Origin: Desulfonema magnum
Lineage (GTDB): Bacteria > Desulfobacterota > Desulfobacteria > Desulfobacterales > 4be13
DNA length: 64,000 nt
Reading direction: 5' to 3'
Assembly: GCF_017377395.1 (NCBI RefSeq)
Contig: NZ_CP061800.1
Location: 5,973,633-6,037,632, forward strand
Part shown: one piece after another, positions 35,901 through 44,034 of the stretch
Layout: each line of letters opens with the position of its first letter
Numbering within the stretch: the stretch's first letter is position 1
Program-made: the position numbers and the translations under genes
Notes under the pieces: model-generated
What the model saw: the letters and a program-made list of their open reading frames with translations, nothing else
Database searches by the model: none
Told to the model about the DNA's origin: nothing

Positions 35901-38900
35901 CCGGTGTGTTTGCCGGACTCGGACCTGCCGGTGCGTCCGTCACAAACGGCGAAACCCGGGGGCTTCTCGATTTCATGGATATGAACGGGGACCGTTTCCC
36001 GGATGTGGTGAGTGATGGCAGCATTCAATACAGCCCCATGATCGGCGGCCTTGAGGGGAACAGCAGAGCCGTGCCGTCAGGGATACGGAAAAGCGAAACC
36101 GAGGCACTGAGCGCGGGGGTGAGCGGAACCGTGGCTCATGTCCGGTACAACAGCAGAGGCAATTCAAAAGGCTCTGGTGAGCAGATGGCTTCTTTCGGTT
36201 TGAGCGGCAACTTCGGCAGTTCAAAAGATCAGCGCAACTATGATTATAACGACATCAACGGCGACGGACTGCCGGACAAAGTGTATGATGACGGATCCGC
36301 GGCATTAAATCTGGGGTATAAATTTGGCTCTCAGGAATACTGGGGAACTGTCCAGGTGGGTGAGGGCGAAGCTCAGAATCTGAGTCTGGGCGCGTCTTTT
36401 AATGACGGGGTTTATGGTTTTGGCGGCGGTGTCGGGATATCGGAGAGCAAAAATGAGGGCAGGGCCGCATGGCTTGATATCAACGGCGATGGTCTGGCCG
36501 ATTATGTGCGGAAGGGCGGCGGTGTTGCATTGAACACCGGAAACGGTTTTGTATCCATATCTTACCCGGGCGCGGGTGATTTTTCTGAGAATGTGAACAC
36601 AGACCAGAGCGGGGGGCTTTATTTCACCATCTCAATACCGATTCCCATACCGTTTCTCCCGATATGTATCATCATCAATCCGGGCGCGGAGGTGGCCAAG
36701 GGGATCAGCAGGCCTCAGGTCGCGATCATGGACATTGACGGCGACGGATACGCGGATCATCTCACTTCTGAAAAGGACAGTTCCATCAAGGTGCGGCGCA
36801 ATCTCATCGGCAGAACCAATCTCCTGAAAACAGTGCGGCGGCCTTTGGGCGCAACCATCACCATTGAGTATGAGCGGGACGGGAACACTTATCAGATGCC
36901 CCACAGCCGGTGGAATATGACCCGGGTTGATGTTCATGACGGGTTTGCCGGGGATGGCGTGGATACGCTGGTGACAACGTATCAGTATGAAGACGGGTTT
37001 TACCATCGTCAGGAACGGGAGTTTTACGGGTATGAGACCGTGACCACCGAGCAGCGCAATGCGGGAGACGGGGATTCCCTTTACCGGAGTACGGTTCAGA
37101 ATTTTAAGAACCGGAATTATTATGAAAAAGGGCTGCTGATCTCTGAGATCGTTCGGGACGGAGCCGGGAAGAAATATCTTGAGACCACAAACGCCTATCA
37201 GTTGCGGGATGTTGACAGCGGGAATCTTCTGACGGGCGAGTTCAAAGAGAGTCTCACGGCAACGGTGTTTCCGGAACTGATCCGCACGGATAAGAAATTC
37301 TACGAGGGTCAGACAGAGCCGGGTATCACCACTTATCAGACCTTTGAGTATGATGAACTGGGCAATGTGACGCATTTCTTTGACGCGGCTGATGCGGGGG
37401 CCGGGGATGATGTGGAGTCGTTCATCGAATACCACAGCGACTTGGCTCATTATATTGTGGGCAAGGCCAATAAGATCGTTGTCAAGGGCAGCGGAGAGGT
37501 GATGCGGCAGCGGAACGCATCTTTTGAGACAGGAACGGGAAATCTCAGGCAGGTGAGTCTGGCTTTGGGAACTGGGACTGCGATCCACGACATGGCTTAT
37601 GATCAGTATGGCAATATCATCACCCAGACCGGGCCGGCCAATAAGAAAGGTCAGCGGTATGCGATCACTTATACTTATGATGGTCAGGTGCATACTTATC
37701 CGGAGCAGGTTCGGGACAGTTTCGGTTATGTTTCGGCAGCCACTTATGATCTGCGCTGGGGAGAAATCACCAGCACCACGGATATCAACGGACAGCAGCT
37801 CACCTATCGCTATGACAGCGTGGGGCGGGCTGTGGGGATTACCGGGCCGTACCAGCAGGGCGCGGGGCGGGAGACTTTGAATTTTGCCTATCATCCGGGC
37901 GCGGTGGTGCCTTGGGCATTGACACAGCACTTTGATAATTATGACCAGAAAACCGATCCCCTTGAAACTGCACTCTTTGTTGACGGTCTGAAACGGGAAA
38001 TCCAGACCAAGAAAGACGGTGCGGTCAGTTCGGGGAATGCCAACGCACAGAATATGATGATTGTCTCGGGGCGTGTGATCTTTGACTTTGCGGGCAGGGC
38101 CGTTGAACAATATTATCCGATCACGGAATCCCTGGGCCGTCAGGGACAGTTTAATTCGGGTTTTGACAGCGTGCAGCCTACCCGGACAAGCCATGATGTC
38201 ATGGATCGGGTGCTGGTTATGACTATGCCGGATAATACCAGCGTCAGGTATGCTTACGGTTTTGGAACGGATCGGAATGGCGCGCTCCGGTTTCAGACCA
38301 AAGTGACCGATGCGAATCAGATTTCCAAGGTGAATTACAAGGATGTGCGGGAACTGATCACCTCGGTGCAGGAGTTCAACAAGGGCAAGACCTTGTGGAC
38401 AAGTTACGAATATGACCCCATGAAGCAGATCGTTCAGCTCACGGACAATGCGGGGAATGTCACCTCGGTGCAGTATGACCTGGGCGGACGGCGCACCCAT
38501 ATTGATTCGCCGGATATGGGGCTGACGGAATATGAGTATGATACTGCCTCCAATATGGTGAGGAAGATCACCGCAAATCTGCGGGCCAAGGGGCAGGCCA
38601 TTGAATATGATTATACTTACAACCGTGTGGATGGGATCCGTTATCCTGAATACACGGAGAACGATGTGTCTTATACTTATGGCGATCCCGGGGCAGGGGA
38701 TAATCGTGCAGGCAGAATCGTCACGGTAAGCGATGCGTCTGGCAAAGAGGAGCGGTTTTACGGGCCTTTGGGAGAGACGATCAAGACCATTAAGACAGTC
38801 ACATCCGAAACCCAGGGAAACAGCAACAACTCGCCTGAGGTTTACAAGACGGAATATACTTATGACACTTACAACCGGCTGAGGCAACTGATTTACCCGG

Positions 38901-41251
38901 ATAGCGAGGTTCTGACCTATACCTACAACTCCGGTGGACTGGCTGACTCCGCTTCAGGCATAAAAGGAAAACATACTTACAGGTATCTGCAAAAACTGAC
39001 TTATGACAAGTTTGAGCAACGGGTCTATATGAAGCAGGGGAATGGTGCGGAAACGACTTATGCTTACAATCCGCTGAATCGGAGGCTTTCGACGCTGAAG
39101 GCAAAATCCAATGGCAGGTTTTTTATGAATTTGGCCTATGGATATGACCCGGTGGGCAATGTGCTGAATTTGGATAATCTGGCAAAAGCAAACAAGGCCG
39201 GTGACTTCGGCGGTGAGACCCATTACGATTTTGAATATGACGATCTGTATCGCCTGACCGATTCGAGCGGTGATTTCAAGCAAAAGACGGCTGAACATAC
39301 TTACACGCTCTCCATGAAGTATGACAGCATCCATAACATCGTGAGCAAAGCCCAGCAGCATATCCGCATTACTCCGGCAGGCGAGCGGATTGAGCAGAAG
39401 AAGACCACTTATACTTACAAGTATGACTATGGCAGTTCAAAACCCCATGCGCCCACGCACATTGGGGAGAGAACCTTTACTTATGATGCGAATGGAAACC
39501 AGACCGGCTGGCAGAGCGATGATGACAATACACAAAGGATTATCTCCTGGGATGAGGAGAACCGCATCCAGCAGATTGAGGATAACGGTCATCTGATGAC
39601 CTATAAGTATAATGATGCTGGCGAGCGGGTTTTCAAGACGGGACCCCAGGGCGAGATGGTCTATGTGAATCAGTTTTATACGGTAAAAGACCGGGAAAGA
39701 GGCACCAAGCATGTGTTTGTGGGAACCAGCAGGATTGTTTCCAAGCTGGTCAAGGGGCAGGAGGATTTCACGACTTCCGCTTCGGACGGCGCTACGGCCC
39801 GAAGCTCACGCAGTCCGAGGAAAAAGCCAGATACGCCTCCGGGACAGGAAAACGCTACGGATAAGGGTAACGGCCCTGACAGTAACAGTGCAGGAGGAAA
39901 TGCGAATCCTTCCGGAGAAGCCAATGGTCTGGAAAATGGGAACAATGGCAAATGTGATCAGAATACCGGTGTGGGCTGTGACGGGGTTAAGGGAGATGAT
40001 AGCGGCCAAAGTGATACTTCTGATGATACGAATCCGGGTCACAATCCTGATGCGAACCCAGGTCACAATCCTGATGTGAATCCGGGTCACAATCCTGATG
40101 CGAACCCAGGTCACAATCCTGATGTGAATCCGGGTCACAATCCTGATGTGAATCCGGGTCACAATCCTGATGTGAATCCCGGCCAGAAGCCCGAGGAGAA
40201 TCCCGGCCAGAAGCCCGAGGAGAATCCCGGTCAGAAGCCCGATGAGAACCCCGGCCAGAATCCTGAAGATAAACCAGGGAAACCCGAAAAGCCAGGCCCC
40301 GACAACTTCGTTTATGAGAAGGATATCTTTTATTACCACCCGAACCATCTTGGCTCGACTGCGTTTGTCACCGATAATAAAGGGAAAATCTATCAGCATC
40401 TGGAATACTTCCCCTTTGGCGAAACTTGGATCGAAGAGGTGAGCGACCAGCACCGAGTGCCGTATCTGTTCACGGCCAAGGAACTGGATCGGGAGACGGG
40501 GCTTTATTACTTCGGGGCACGGTATTATGATCCTCGGACTAGTGTTTGGCAGAGTTGTGATCCGATTTTGGGGGATTATTTGGATGGGAATCCCAATGGG
40601 GGAGTATACACCCCCCTTAACTTAGGAACTTATAGTTATAGCCGCCTCAGTCCAGTGGTATATTTCGATCCTGATGGTAATAGTTGGGGACTGGCTATTA
40701 AAATTTGCAAAGTTCTGTGGAAAGCCGGAAGTAAAGGGTTTAATGCGTATGATACTTTTTCGACATACATAGATGCGTATAATACTCTTAAAAGTAGCGA
40801 CGCAACTTTGTTGCAAAAGTTAGGTGCCGTGGGTAATGCTACATTAGAATTAGGTACGGGATTTAACGCTAAAGATTTTAAACGAGGGTATGAATCTGGA
40901 GCAAGTTTAGTTAAGAAGCTTTCTAAAAACTCTGAGAAAGCTGAAAATTTGAAAAGAGGAAGAGCAGCGGAAAAACGAGTTCTTAAAGACCTTGGTTTAG
41001 ATAAAAATACAAAGAAAGTGAAGACTTCGGAAGGAAGTTCAATTCCTGATTCTTTAACTGATACTGTATCGTTAGAAGTAAAGGATGCCAAAAGCGTCAG
41101 TCTTACAAAACAACTAAGAATACAAACCGGAGCAGCGCGAAAAACTGGCAAGCAATCTGTATTGGTAACTGGAACAAAAACCAAAATCAGCAAACCAGCA
41201 GAACGTGCTTTCGACCAAATCATAAGAAGGGATGATTTAGGACCACAATGA
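29987..41251 (+). CDS. Giant SpvB/RHS-repeat polymorphic toxin with nuclease-like tip
   Basis: ATG 29987 is used because AAAAAGGAGG precedes it and a signal peptide follows (LGFLALILLMTIVFSTAPASA); the frame is open 36 codons further upstream. The 3754-residue protein has a G8-like domain (about 148-215), discoidin-like segments and an acidic Asp/Glu run near 770. An SpvB-like segment (about 960-1010, YPLEVPPGRKGMQPQLAVQY) and FG-GAP/VCBS blades (DVNGDGLPDK) follow. Next come a TcdB-like region (about 2280-2360), YD/RHS repeats (about 2440-3225), a Pro-rich hinge (about 3348-3438) and the closing RHS core (LGSTAFVTD, GLYYFGARYYDP). The last about 185 residues are the toxin tip, with PD at about 3687-3688 and EVK at 3697-3699, resembling PD-(D/E)XK Tox-REase families. 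The tip is visibly AT-richer than the body. Confidence 0.9.
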   Translation: MKRLGFLALILLMTIVFSTAPASAISIKVEEPVDQITSPLTDIKAGDLYNLQWQFDSQRNSARLIFGLQSGEGETPLLRVDALNHQGNEGKIVTIPEDTKGDGFHFVVYSKGIKIYQTEKFSIYEPSETLPESEGVPVTISSTPDGGRWNDPDTWEGGVVPSGDHVSVNIYGDVVIDRNMTVKDLTIHEDGSLSNVYHRVLQVTGSFSDNNTETGDDSFIIVQEEDAQEDDDTVLNILKNAPHSLITESAEASAVTETVANLFDRNVHTSYEASGTALVDVSLDKVQSVSEIRIYGSASYKLTVREQVNGQWRDVESLENLDLSALSDEWHHYEPAQTVETDALRFQLIPTAAIPENVYGIREIEIWSSGEHTPVQSGNALLALMDAGVDVEQGRRYQADPEMGVIGPEEGQYADFDQDNVFHFDLAYQPDQIKRAYLSYDLSGLAHQTGAIRSVNDQPAVGGYVIEHGEGGAQIEGIAPVWLNQGGNVIRFKPLSDDERYVVSNVRVVIELDNGSNSVSYVRSNQSRDESAIASVYDGDMSTGLKLARPDDSVLRMGWMRNLWQKFSGSQTADESVIELGFDRLTDLTAVGFYATAGLEGEVGLALQKEGQWVPNSGVIEGKRKQGWHYLNVQDGEYAQGARLVFTDATGTDTEIREVRALGSNLGSTDAAMITITYPDKGQYFGDQVYVRGFVSPVNNGSGQAELYFKNQKIAHVNGEFEAIIKTENTSIELTAVYPDGETVASVLPLLENRLSDEIEIREGCQTLVDEEDDDEDSDDENQDDDGVSGDVNLIEDVYVRADKDHKHEFKSGAKLEVGKGALKRTTKISMMTLRDRDLPALDAGMVNVTDKHKGYRFLPHGMKFDKKVKVRLPYKKDLIPEGMEDKDVRTYFFDEASGRWVPLAKESFDPDTGEVVSETDHFTDMINAVVQVPDSPQTTSFNPTQIKDIKVANPAAKVNLIEPPQANNQGDARLSYPLEVPPGRKGMQPQLAVQYSSGGGNGWMGLGWDLPVQMIGIDTRWGVPRYDAGKETETYTLSGQQLTPVAHRSALVARTSNKIFHTRVEGGFQKIIRHGDSPKDYWWEVIDKNGTHSFYGGTDAYGPDENAILTDDEGNIAKWALSQVQDSNGNTIDYEYVRQQDSGVGSGSGGVAGYELYLANIFYTGYGNSPGPYQVTFLRDRDLGEIRRSDVTIDARLGFKKVTADLLRKAEVRYNGQMIRSYEFVYTEGAFKKTLLKSIIQLDEHGEEFNRHDFEYFDEARNANGGYHGFGSSETWNTGDDDVNGGLVYHGEASAIGGTGSNSVGGHMYVGIAVGGCDKKFSIGGKVGYNQSKNKGILTFSDVNGDGLPDKIFGYGNVFRPNLSGPGGATRFGDPIGIGLGNISREKSKMFSYGAELYLVGGIGINRSNSFTESDTYLSDVNGDGIIDLVKGGSVRFGRPDDPEKLRPVPYYGSDSSDTPYPVGPGAVDGQGLLEDFQDLYEEMLKASPLHDTLRRWTAPFAGQIAISGDIALVEDTSEERAEYRTADGVRVAIQHNSSELWAAEIDATDYSVKSPQGLEAITVEKGDRIYFRVQSRFDGAYDQVRWDPEIAYLNMEPVTDANDLNHYVYQASADFIPTGRSNMSVSMPITGSIHLSGDVEKLAATSDDIRVLVLLNDEEVFSQTSGFDQMETISVDLNLDVTQEDQLKLKIEADSPIDLTQIRWKPHLEYLSAEGVETVYDDQGNSVITFDPPYLTDVYGENDLNAPPEPWIAPRTGIFTVTSSVTTTGIAGRMVLTAKRVNELLDKATFDVSDAAGTTLSIDVAQGDEVWFELNTTDRELAQGIGSYRISVDGETVPSALNFPGEEGFFGQPFRGWTYAGYKGDGERAAQAIIESDLVIPEIDQSQIDANMQVTDPDELDPQFSPEKADGILFYPDPASHRWRGFDDGTWVGADIQSSSRLGMDNISVPKPENYAGARAVNRLSEGKQTGVFAGLGPAGASVTNGETRGLLDFMDMNGDRFPDVVSDGSIQYSPMIGGLEGNSRAVPSGIRKSETEALSAGVSGTVAHVRYNSRGNSKGSGEQMASFGLSGNFGSSKDQRNYDYNDINGDGLPDKVYDDGSAALNLGYKFGSQEYWGTVQVGEGEAQNLSLGASFNDGVYGFGGGVGISESKNEGRAAWLDINGDGLADYVRKGGGVALNTGNGFVSISYPGAGDFSENVNTDQSGGLYFTISIPIPIPFLPICIIINPGAEVAKGISRPQVAIMDIDGDGYADHLTSEKDSSIKVRRNLIGRTNLLKTVRRPLGATITIEYERDGNTYQMPHSRWNMTRVDVHDGFAGDGVDTLVTTYQYEDGFYHRQEREFYGYETVTTEQRNAGDGDSLYRSTVQNFKNRNYYEKGLLISEIVRDGAGKKYLETTNAYQLRDVDSGNLLTGEFKESLTATVFPELIRTDKKFYEGQTEPGITTYQTFEYDELGNVTHFFDAADAGAGDDVESFIEYHSDLAHYIVGKANKIVVKGSGEVMRQRNASFETGTGNLRQVSLALGTGTAIHDMAYDQYGNIITQTGPANKKGQRYAITYTYDGQVHTYPEQVRDSFGYVSAATYDLRWGEITSTTDINGQQLTYRYDSVGRAVGITGPYQQGAGRETLNFAYHPGAVVPWALTQHFDNYDQKTDPLETALFVDGLKREIQTKKDGAVSSGNANAQNMMIVSGRVIFDFAGRAVEQYYPITESLGRQGQFNSGFDSVQPTRTSHDVMDRVLVMTMPDNTSVRYAYGFGTDRNGALRFQTKVTDANQISKVNYKDVRELITSVQEFNKGKTLWTSYEYDPMKQIVQLTDNAGNVTSVQYDLGGRRTHIDSPDMGLTEYEYDTASNMVRKITANLRAKGQAIEYDYTYNRVDGIRYPEYTENDVSYTYGDPGAGDNRAGRIVTVSDASGKEERFYGPLGETIKTIKTVTSETQGNSNNSPEVYKTEYTYDTYNRLRQLIYPDSEVLTYTYNSGGLADSASGIKGKHTYRYLQKLTYDKFEQRVYMKQGNGAETTYAYNPLNRRLSTLKAKSNGRFFMNLAYGYDPVGNVLNLDNLAKANKAGDFGGETHYDFEYDDLYRLTDSSGDFKQKTAEHTYTLSMKYDSIHNIVSKAQQHIRITPAGERIEQKKTTYTYKYDYGSSKPHAPTHIGERTFTYDANGNQTGWQSDDDNTQRIISWDEENRIQQIEDNGHLMTYKYNDAGERVFKTGPQGEMVYVNQFYTVKDRERGTKHVFVGTSRIVSKLVKGQEDFTTSASDGATARSSRSPRKKPDTPPGQENATDKGNGPDSNSAGGNANPSGEANGLENGNNGKCDQNTGVGCDGVKGDDSGQSDTSDDTNPGHNPDANPGHNPDVNPGHNPDANPGHNPDVNPGHNPDVNPGHNPDVNPGQKPEENPGQKPEENPGQKPDENPGQNPEDKPGKPEKPGPDNFVYEKDIFYYHPNHLGSTAFVTDNKGKIYQHLEYFPFGETWIEEVSDQHRVPYLFTAKELDRETGLYYFGARYYDPRTSVWQSCDPILGDYLDGNPNGGVYTPLNLGTYSYSRLSPVVYFDPDGNSWGLAIKICKVLWKAGSKGFNAYDTFSTYIDAYNTLKSSDATLLQKLGAVGNATLELGTGFNAKDFKRGYESGASLVKKLSKNSEKAENLKRGRAAEKRVLKDLGLDKNTKKVKTSEGSSIPDSLTDTVSLEVKDAKSVSLTKQLRIQTGAARKTGKQSVLVTGTKTKISKPAERAFDQIIRRDDLGPQ
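40031..40270 (+). repeat. 24-bp minisatellite inside the RHS gene
   Basis: Ten in-frame 24-bp units encode NPGHNPD(A/V) six times, followed by NPGQKP(E/D)EN variants. The tract forms a Pro/Asn-rich hinge between the YD-repeat body and the final RHS core. The first six units differ from each other by only a few bases. Confidence 0.9.
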
Positions 41252-41961
41252 TTGGGATATATGTTAAATCTGGTATGTTGGATAATTTCAGAGATTCGCT
41301 TCTATCGTTAGATAAGGAGTTGAAGCCAACATATTTTAATCATCGGGAAAAGGTTGCTTTTAATAAGCTGCTGAAAGATAGAAGAAGTTTTGACAGTTTT
41401 TTAAAAGCAAACCCCGATGGTTATTTTCTTTTTTCAGAGTTATGTAGGTATGATTTCATAATTTATCCATCAAATGAGTTTTCTTGTGTGTTTATTGATT
41501 TCTACAATAAAGAACTGAATGAAGAATTAGTTTTATCTATTTTTTATTGTGGAATCGGTGATATACATTTTGGTTTCTCATGTCAAATTGATGAGTATAG
41601 GTATAGAAATAAAATCTATATCAACTTGGGTGAAAATGATTTAGAGGCTTGGGTTGGAAGGGATTTGTCAAAGTATCTTCCGGGTATTTATTGGCGAACG
41701 TTCATATCGAAAGAGGTGTTAAAACAATATAGCATTTCTCCTTCGGCTTTCCCAAAGGAATGTATAGATGATTTGTTTTCAAAAGAATATCTGCTTTTAC
41801 GAATGTTTGATAACGCTTCTCAATGGAGGGAAAACAGTGATAAGTTAGATGAGCTATGTTCAAAAATAGATGGAATCTTTTCAATTAAATGTGTTAAGGA
41901 ATTGACAGAAAAAGCTAATAATTATATTGCTCTAACTAATACTTTCGCACAATGGCGTTGA
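41248..41961 (+). CDS. Candidate immunity protein for the RHS toxin tip
   Basis: The 237-residue product has no family that I recognise, no signal peptide and no membrane segment, so it is probably cytoplasmic. Its ATG overlaps the toxin stop (ATGA at 41248-41251), giving translational coupling. Its base composition is as AT-rich as the toxin tip and unlike the RHS body. Being encoded directly after a polymorphic-toxin C-terminus is the standard position for the cognate immunity gene. The acidic and aromatic content (LCRYDFIIYPSNEF, INLGENDLEAWVGRDL) would suit binding a basic nuclease. The function is inferred from position only. Confidence 0.75.
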   Translation: MIGIYVKSGMLDNFRDSLLSLDKELKPTYFNHREKVAFNKLLKDRRSFDSFLKANPDGYFLFSELCRYDFIIYPSNEFSCVFIDFYNKELNEELVLSIFYCGIGDIHFGFSCQIDEYRYRNKIYINLGENDLEAWVGRDLSKYLPGIYWRTFISKEVLKQYSISPSAFPKECIDDLFSKEYLLLRMFDNASQWRENSDKLDELCSKIDGIFSIKCVKELTEKANNYIALTNTFAQWR

Positions 41962-42034
41962 ATAAGCGAAACAAGCCCGTAGGTTGGGGTGAGGAACGAA
42001 CCCCCAACAAAAAAGGGGTTGTAATTTCGCCATC

Positions 42035-43222
42035 TGCACGGATTGCGTTTATCTACACAGATTGTGTTCATCTACACGGATTATGTTCATCTACACGGAT
42101 TGTGGTTAAGAAAGGATTACTTTCCACTTCTCAAGCTCTCGATCCTTTGCATATAATCTGAGCCTTCCGAAAGGTGAGCGGTAATCCTTTCTTAACCATA
42201 ATCCGTGTAGGTGACCGCAATTCGTGTATCTACATGGATTGCGGTTAAGAAAAGGATTACTTTCTACTTCTCAAGCTCTCGATTCTTTGCATATAATCTG
42301 AGTCTTCCGAAAGGTGGACAGTAATCCTTTCTTAACCACAATCCGTGTAGATGGGGGCGGTGTTCATCTACACAGATTATGGTTAAGAAGGGATTACTTT
42401 CCGCTTCTGAAACTCTCGATTCTTTGCATATAAATCCTTTCTTAACCATAATCCGTGTAGATGGGGGAGGTGTTCATCTACACGGATTGTGGTTAAGAAG
42501 GGGATTACTTTCTACTTCTCAAGCTCTCGATCCTTTGCATATAATCCTGAGCCTTCCGAAAGGTGAGCGGTAATCCTTTCTTAACCATAATCCGTGTAGA
42601 TGAGGGCGGTGCTCATCTACACGGATTATGGTTAAGAAGGGGATTACTTTCTACTTCTCAAGCTCTCGATTCTTTGCATATAATCTGAGCCTTCCGAAAG
42701 GTGAACAGTAATCCTTTCTTAACCATAATCCGTGTAGATGGGGGCGGTGGTCATCTACACGGATTGTGGTTAAGAAGGGGATTACTTTCTACTTCTCAAG
42801 CTCTCGATCCTTTGCATATAATCCTGAGCCTTCCGAAAGGTGAGCGGTAATCCTTTCTTAACCATAATCCGTGTAGATGAGGGCGGTGGTCATCTACACG
42901 GATTATGGTTAAGAAAGGGATTACTTTTCGCTTCTGAAACTCTCGATTCTTTGCATATAATCCGACCCCTTCCGAAAGGTGAACAGTAATCCTTTCTTAA
43001 CCATAATCCGTGTAGATGACCGCAATCCGTGTATCTACATGGATTGAGGTTAAGAAAAGGATTACTTTCTACTTCTCAAGCTCTCGATTCTTTGCATATA
43101 ATCTGAGTCTTCCGAAAGGTGGACAGTAATCCTTTCTTAACCACAATCCGTGTAGATAGCCATAATCCGTGTAGATAGCCACAATCCGTGTAGATGAGAC
43201 CCACAATCCGTGTAGCCCTTAA
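42035..43222. repeat. Left array of about 138-bp palindromic units
   Basis: About eight imperfect palindromes are arranged head to tail. Each reads ATCTACACGGATTATGGTTA, AGAAGGGGATTACTTTCT, CTCTCGATCCTTTGCATATA, CCTTCCGAAAGGT, GGTAATCCTTTCTTAACCAT, AATCCGTGTAGATG. One unit near 42419-42445 lacks the central CCTTCCGAAAGG part. No gene is recognised here; short open frames are by-products of the repeat. The array ends 23 bp before the GxxExxY gene. Confidence 0.9.
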
Positions 43223-43244
43223 CACACACGAACAGGACTGAAAT

Positions 43245-44021
43245 ATGTACGAAGACCTGACCTACACCATCATCGGGTGCTGCTTCAAAGTTCACAACGC
43301 ACTGAAAAACATCTGGCACGAGGAGATTTACGAAAAGGCTCTTCAGAAGGCACTCCGCTCGGAAGGTCTGAAAGCGGAGCGTCAGCAGGAATTTGACGTT
43401 TTTTATTTTGACAAAAACGTGGGACGATATCGGGTGGATTTGCTGGTCGGGGACAAAATCATCATCGAACTCAAAGTCGCTCCCAAAATTCTTCCGCTGC
43501 ATCAGGCCCAGCTCATCTCATATCTGAAAGGATTTGACAAGCCTCTCGGCATTCTGGCAAATTTCGGAGGCAAATCCGTGGAACACCGGACATTCCCGAA
43601 CAAGCTGCATCTCAAGACTCCCCTGGAGGACAGATTTGATTTTGACAAACTCCAGATGTCGGGAAAGGAGGAAATCGAGGATTTGTTCATCATGGCGAAC
43701 CGGATTCTCATAACGCTGGGAGCGGGCTACTTTCATCAGATTTACCGAAGGGCGTTTTATTATGAACTGGAGCAGGCGGGAATTCGCTTTGACACGGCCA
43801 AAGAACTTCCGGCCATATATCAGAACGAGACATTAGGCTCAAAGGAAGTCAATTTTTTCATTATCGGTGACATGCTGTTGTCTGTGGTTGCCGTGCGGAA
43901 AATGAACGACGTGATTTTTTCCAGATTCCGCAGCCATATCAGCTATCTCGGACTGAGACGGGGACTGATCTTCAATTTCAATTCGCTGCATCTTGATTTT
44001 ATGTACTTCCGAACGGAATGA
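43245..44021 (+). CDS. GxxExxY-type PD-(D/E)XK protein with a degenerate second copy
   Basis: The first half of this 258-residue protein (1-120) matches the GxxExxY family: HEEIYEKALQKALRSEGL, then the nuclease-fold motif YRVDLLVGDKIIIELKV (Asp and Glu-x-Lys present), then LISYLKGFDKPLGILANFG. The Gly of the name motif is replaced by Ile. The second half (about 145-245) repeats the pattern as GAGYFHQIYRRAFYYELEQA ... EVNFFIIGDMLLSVVAVRKM, where the Asp is Asn and the E-x-K residues are lost. It therefore appears to be an internal duplication with one potentially active and one dead unit. The family's function is unknown; a nuclease role is inferred from the fold. The gene sits alone between two palindrome arrays and no strong ribosome-binding site is visible. 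Confidence 0.82.
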   Translation: MYEDLTYTIIGCCFKVHNALKNIWHEEIYEKALQKALRSEGLKAERQQEFDVFYFDKNVGRYRVDLLVGDKIIIELKVAPKILPLHQAQLISYLKGFDKPLGILANFGGKSVEHRTFPNKLHLKTPLEDRFDFDKLQMSGKEEIEDLFIMANRILITLGAGYFHQIYRRAFYYELEQAGIRFDTAKELPAIYQNETLGSKEVNFFIIGDMLLSVVAVRKMNDVIFSRFRSHISYLGLRRGLIFNFNSLHLDFMYFRTE

Positions 44022-44034
44022 ACTCATCTGCACG

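Noticed and set aside
36632..38887. 751-codon minus-strand frame inside the RHS gene
   Set aside because: It is an antisense shadow of a clearly coding RHS region, with no recognisable domains.
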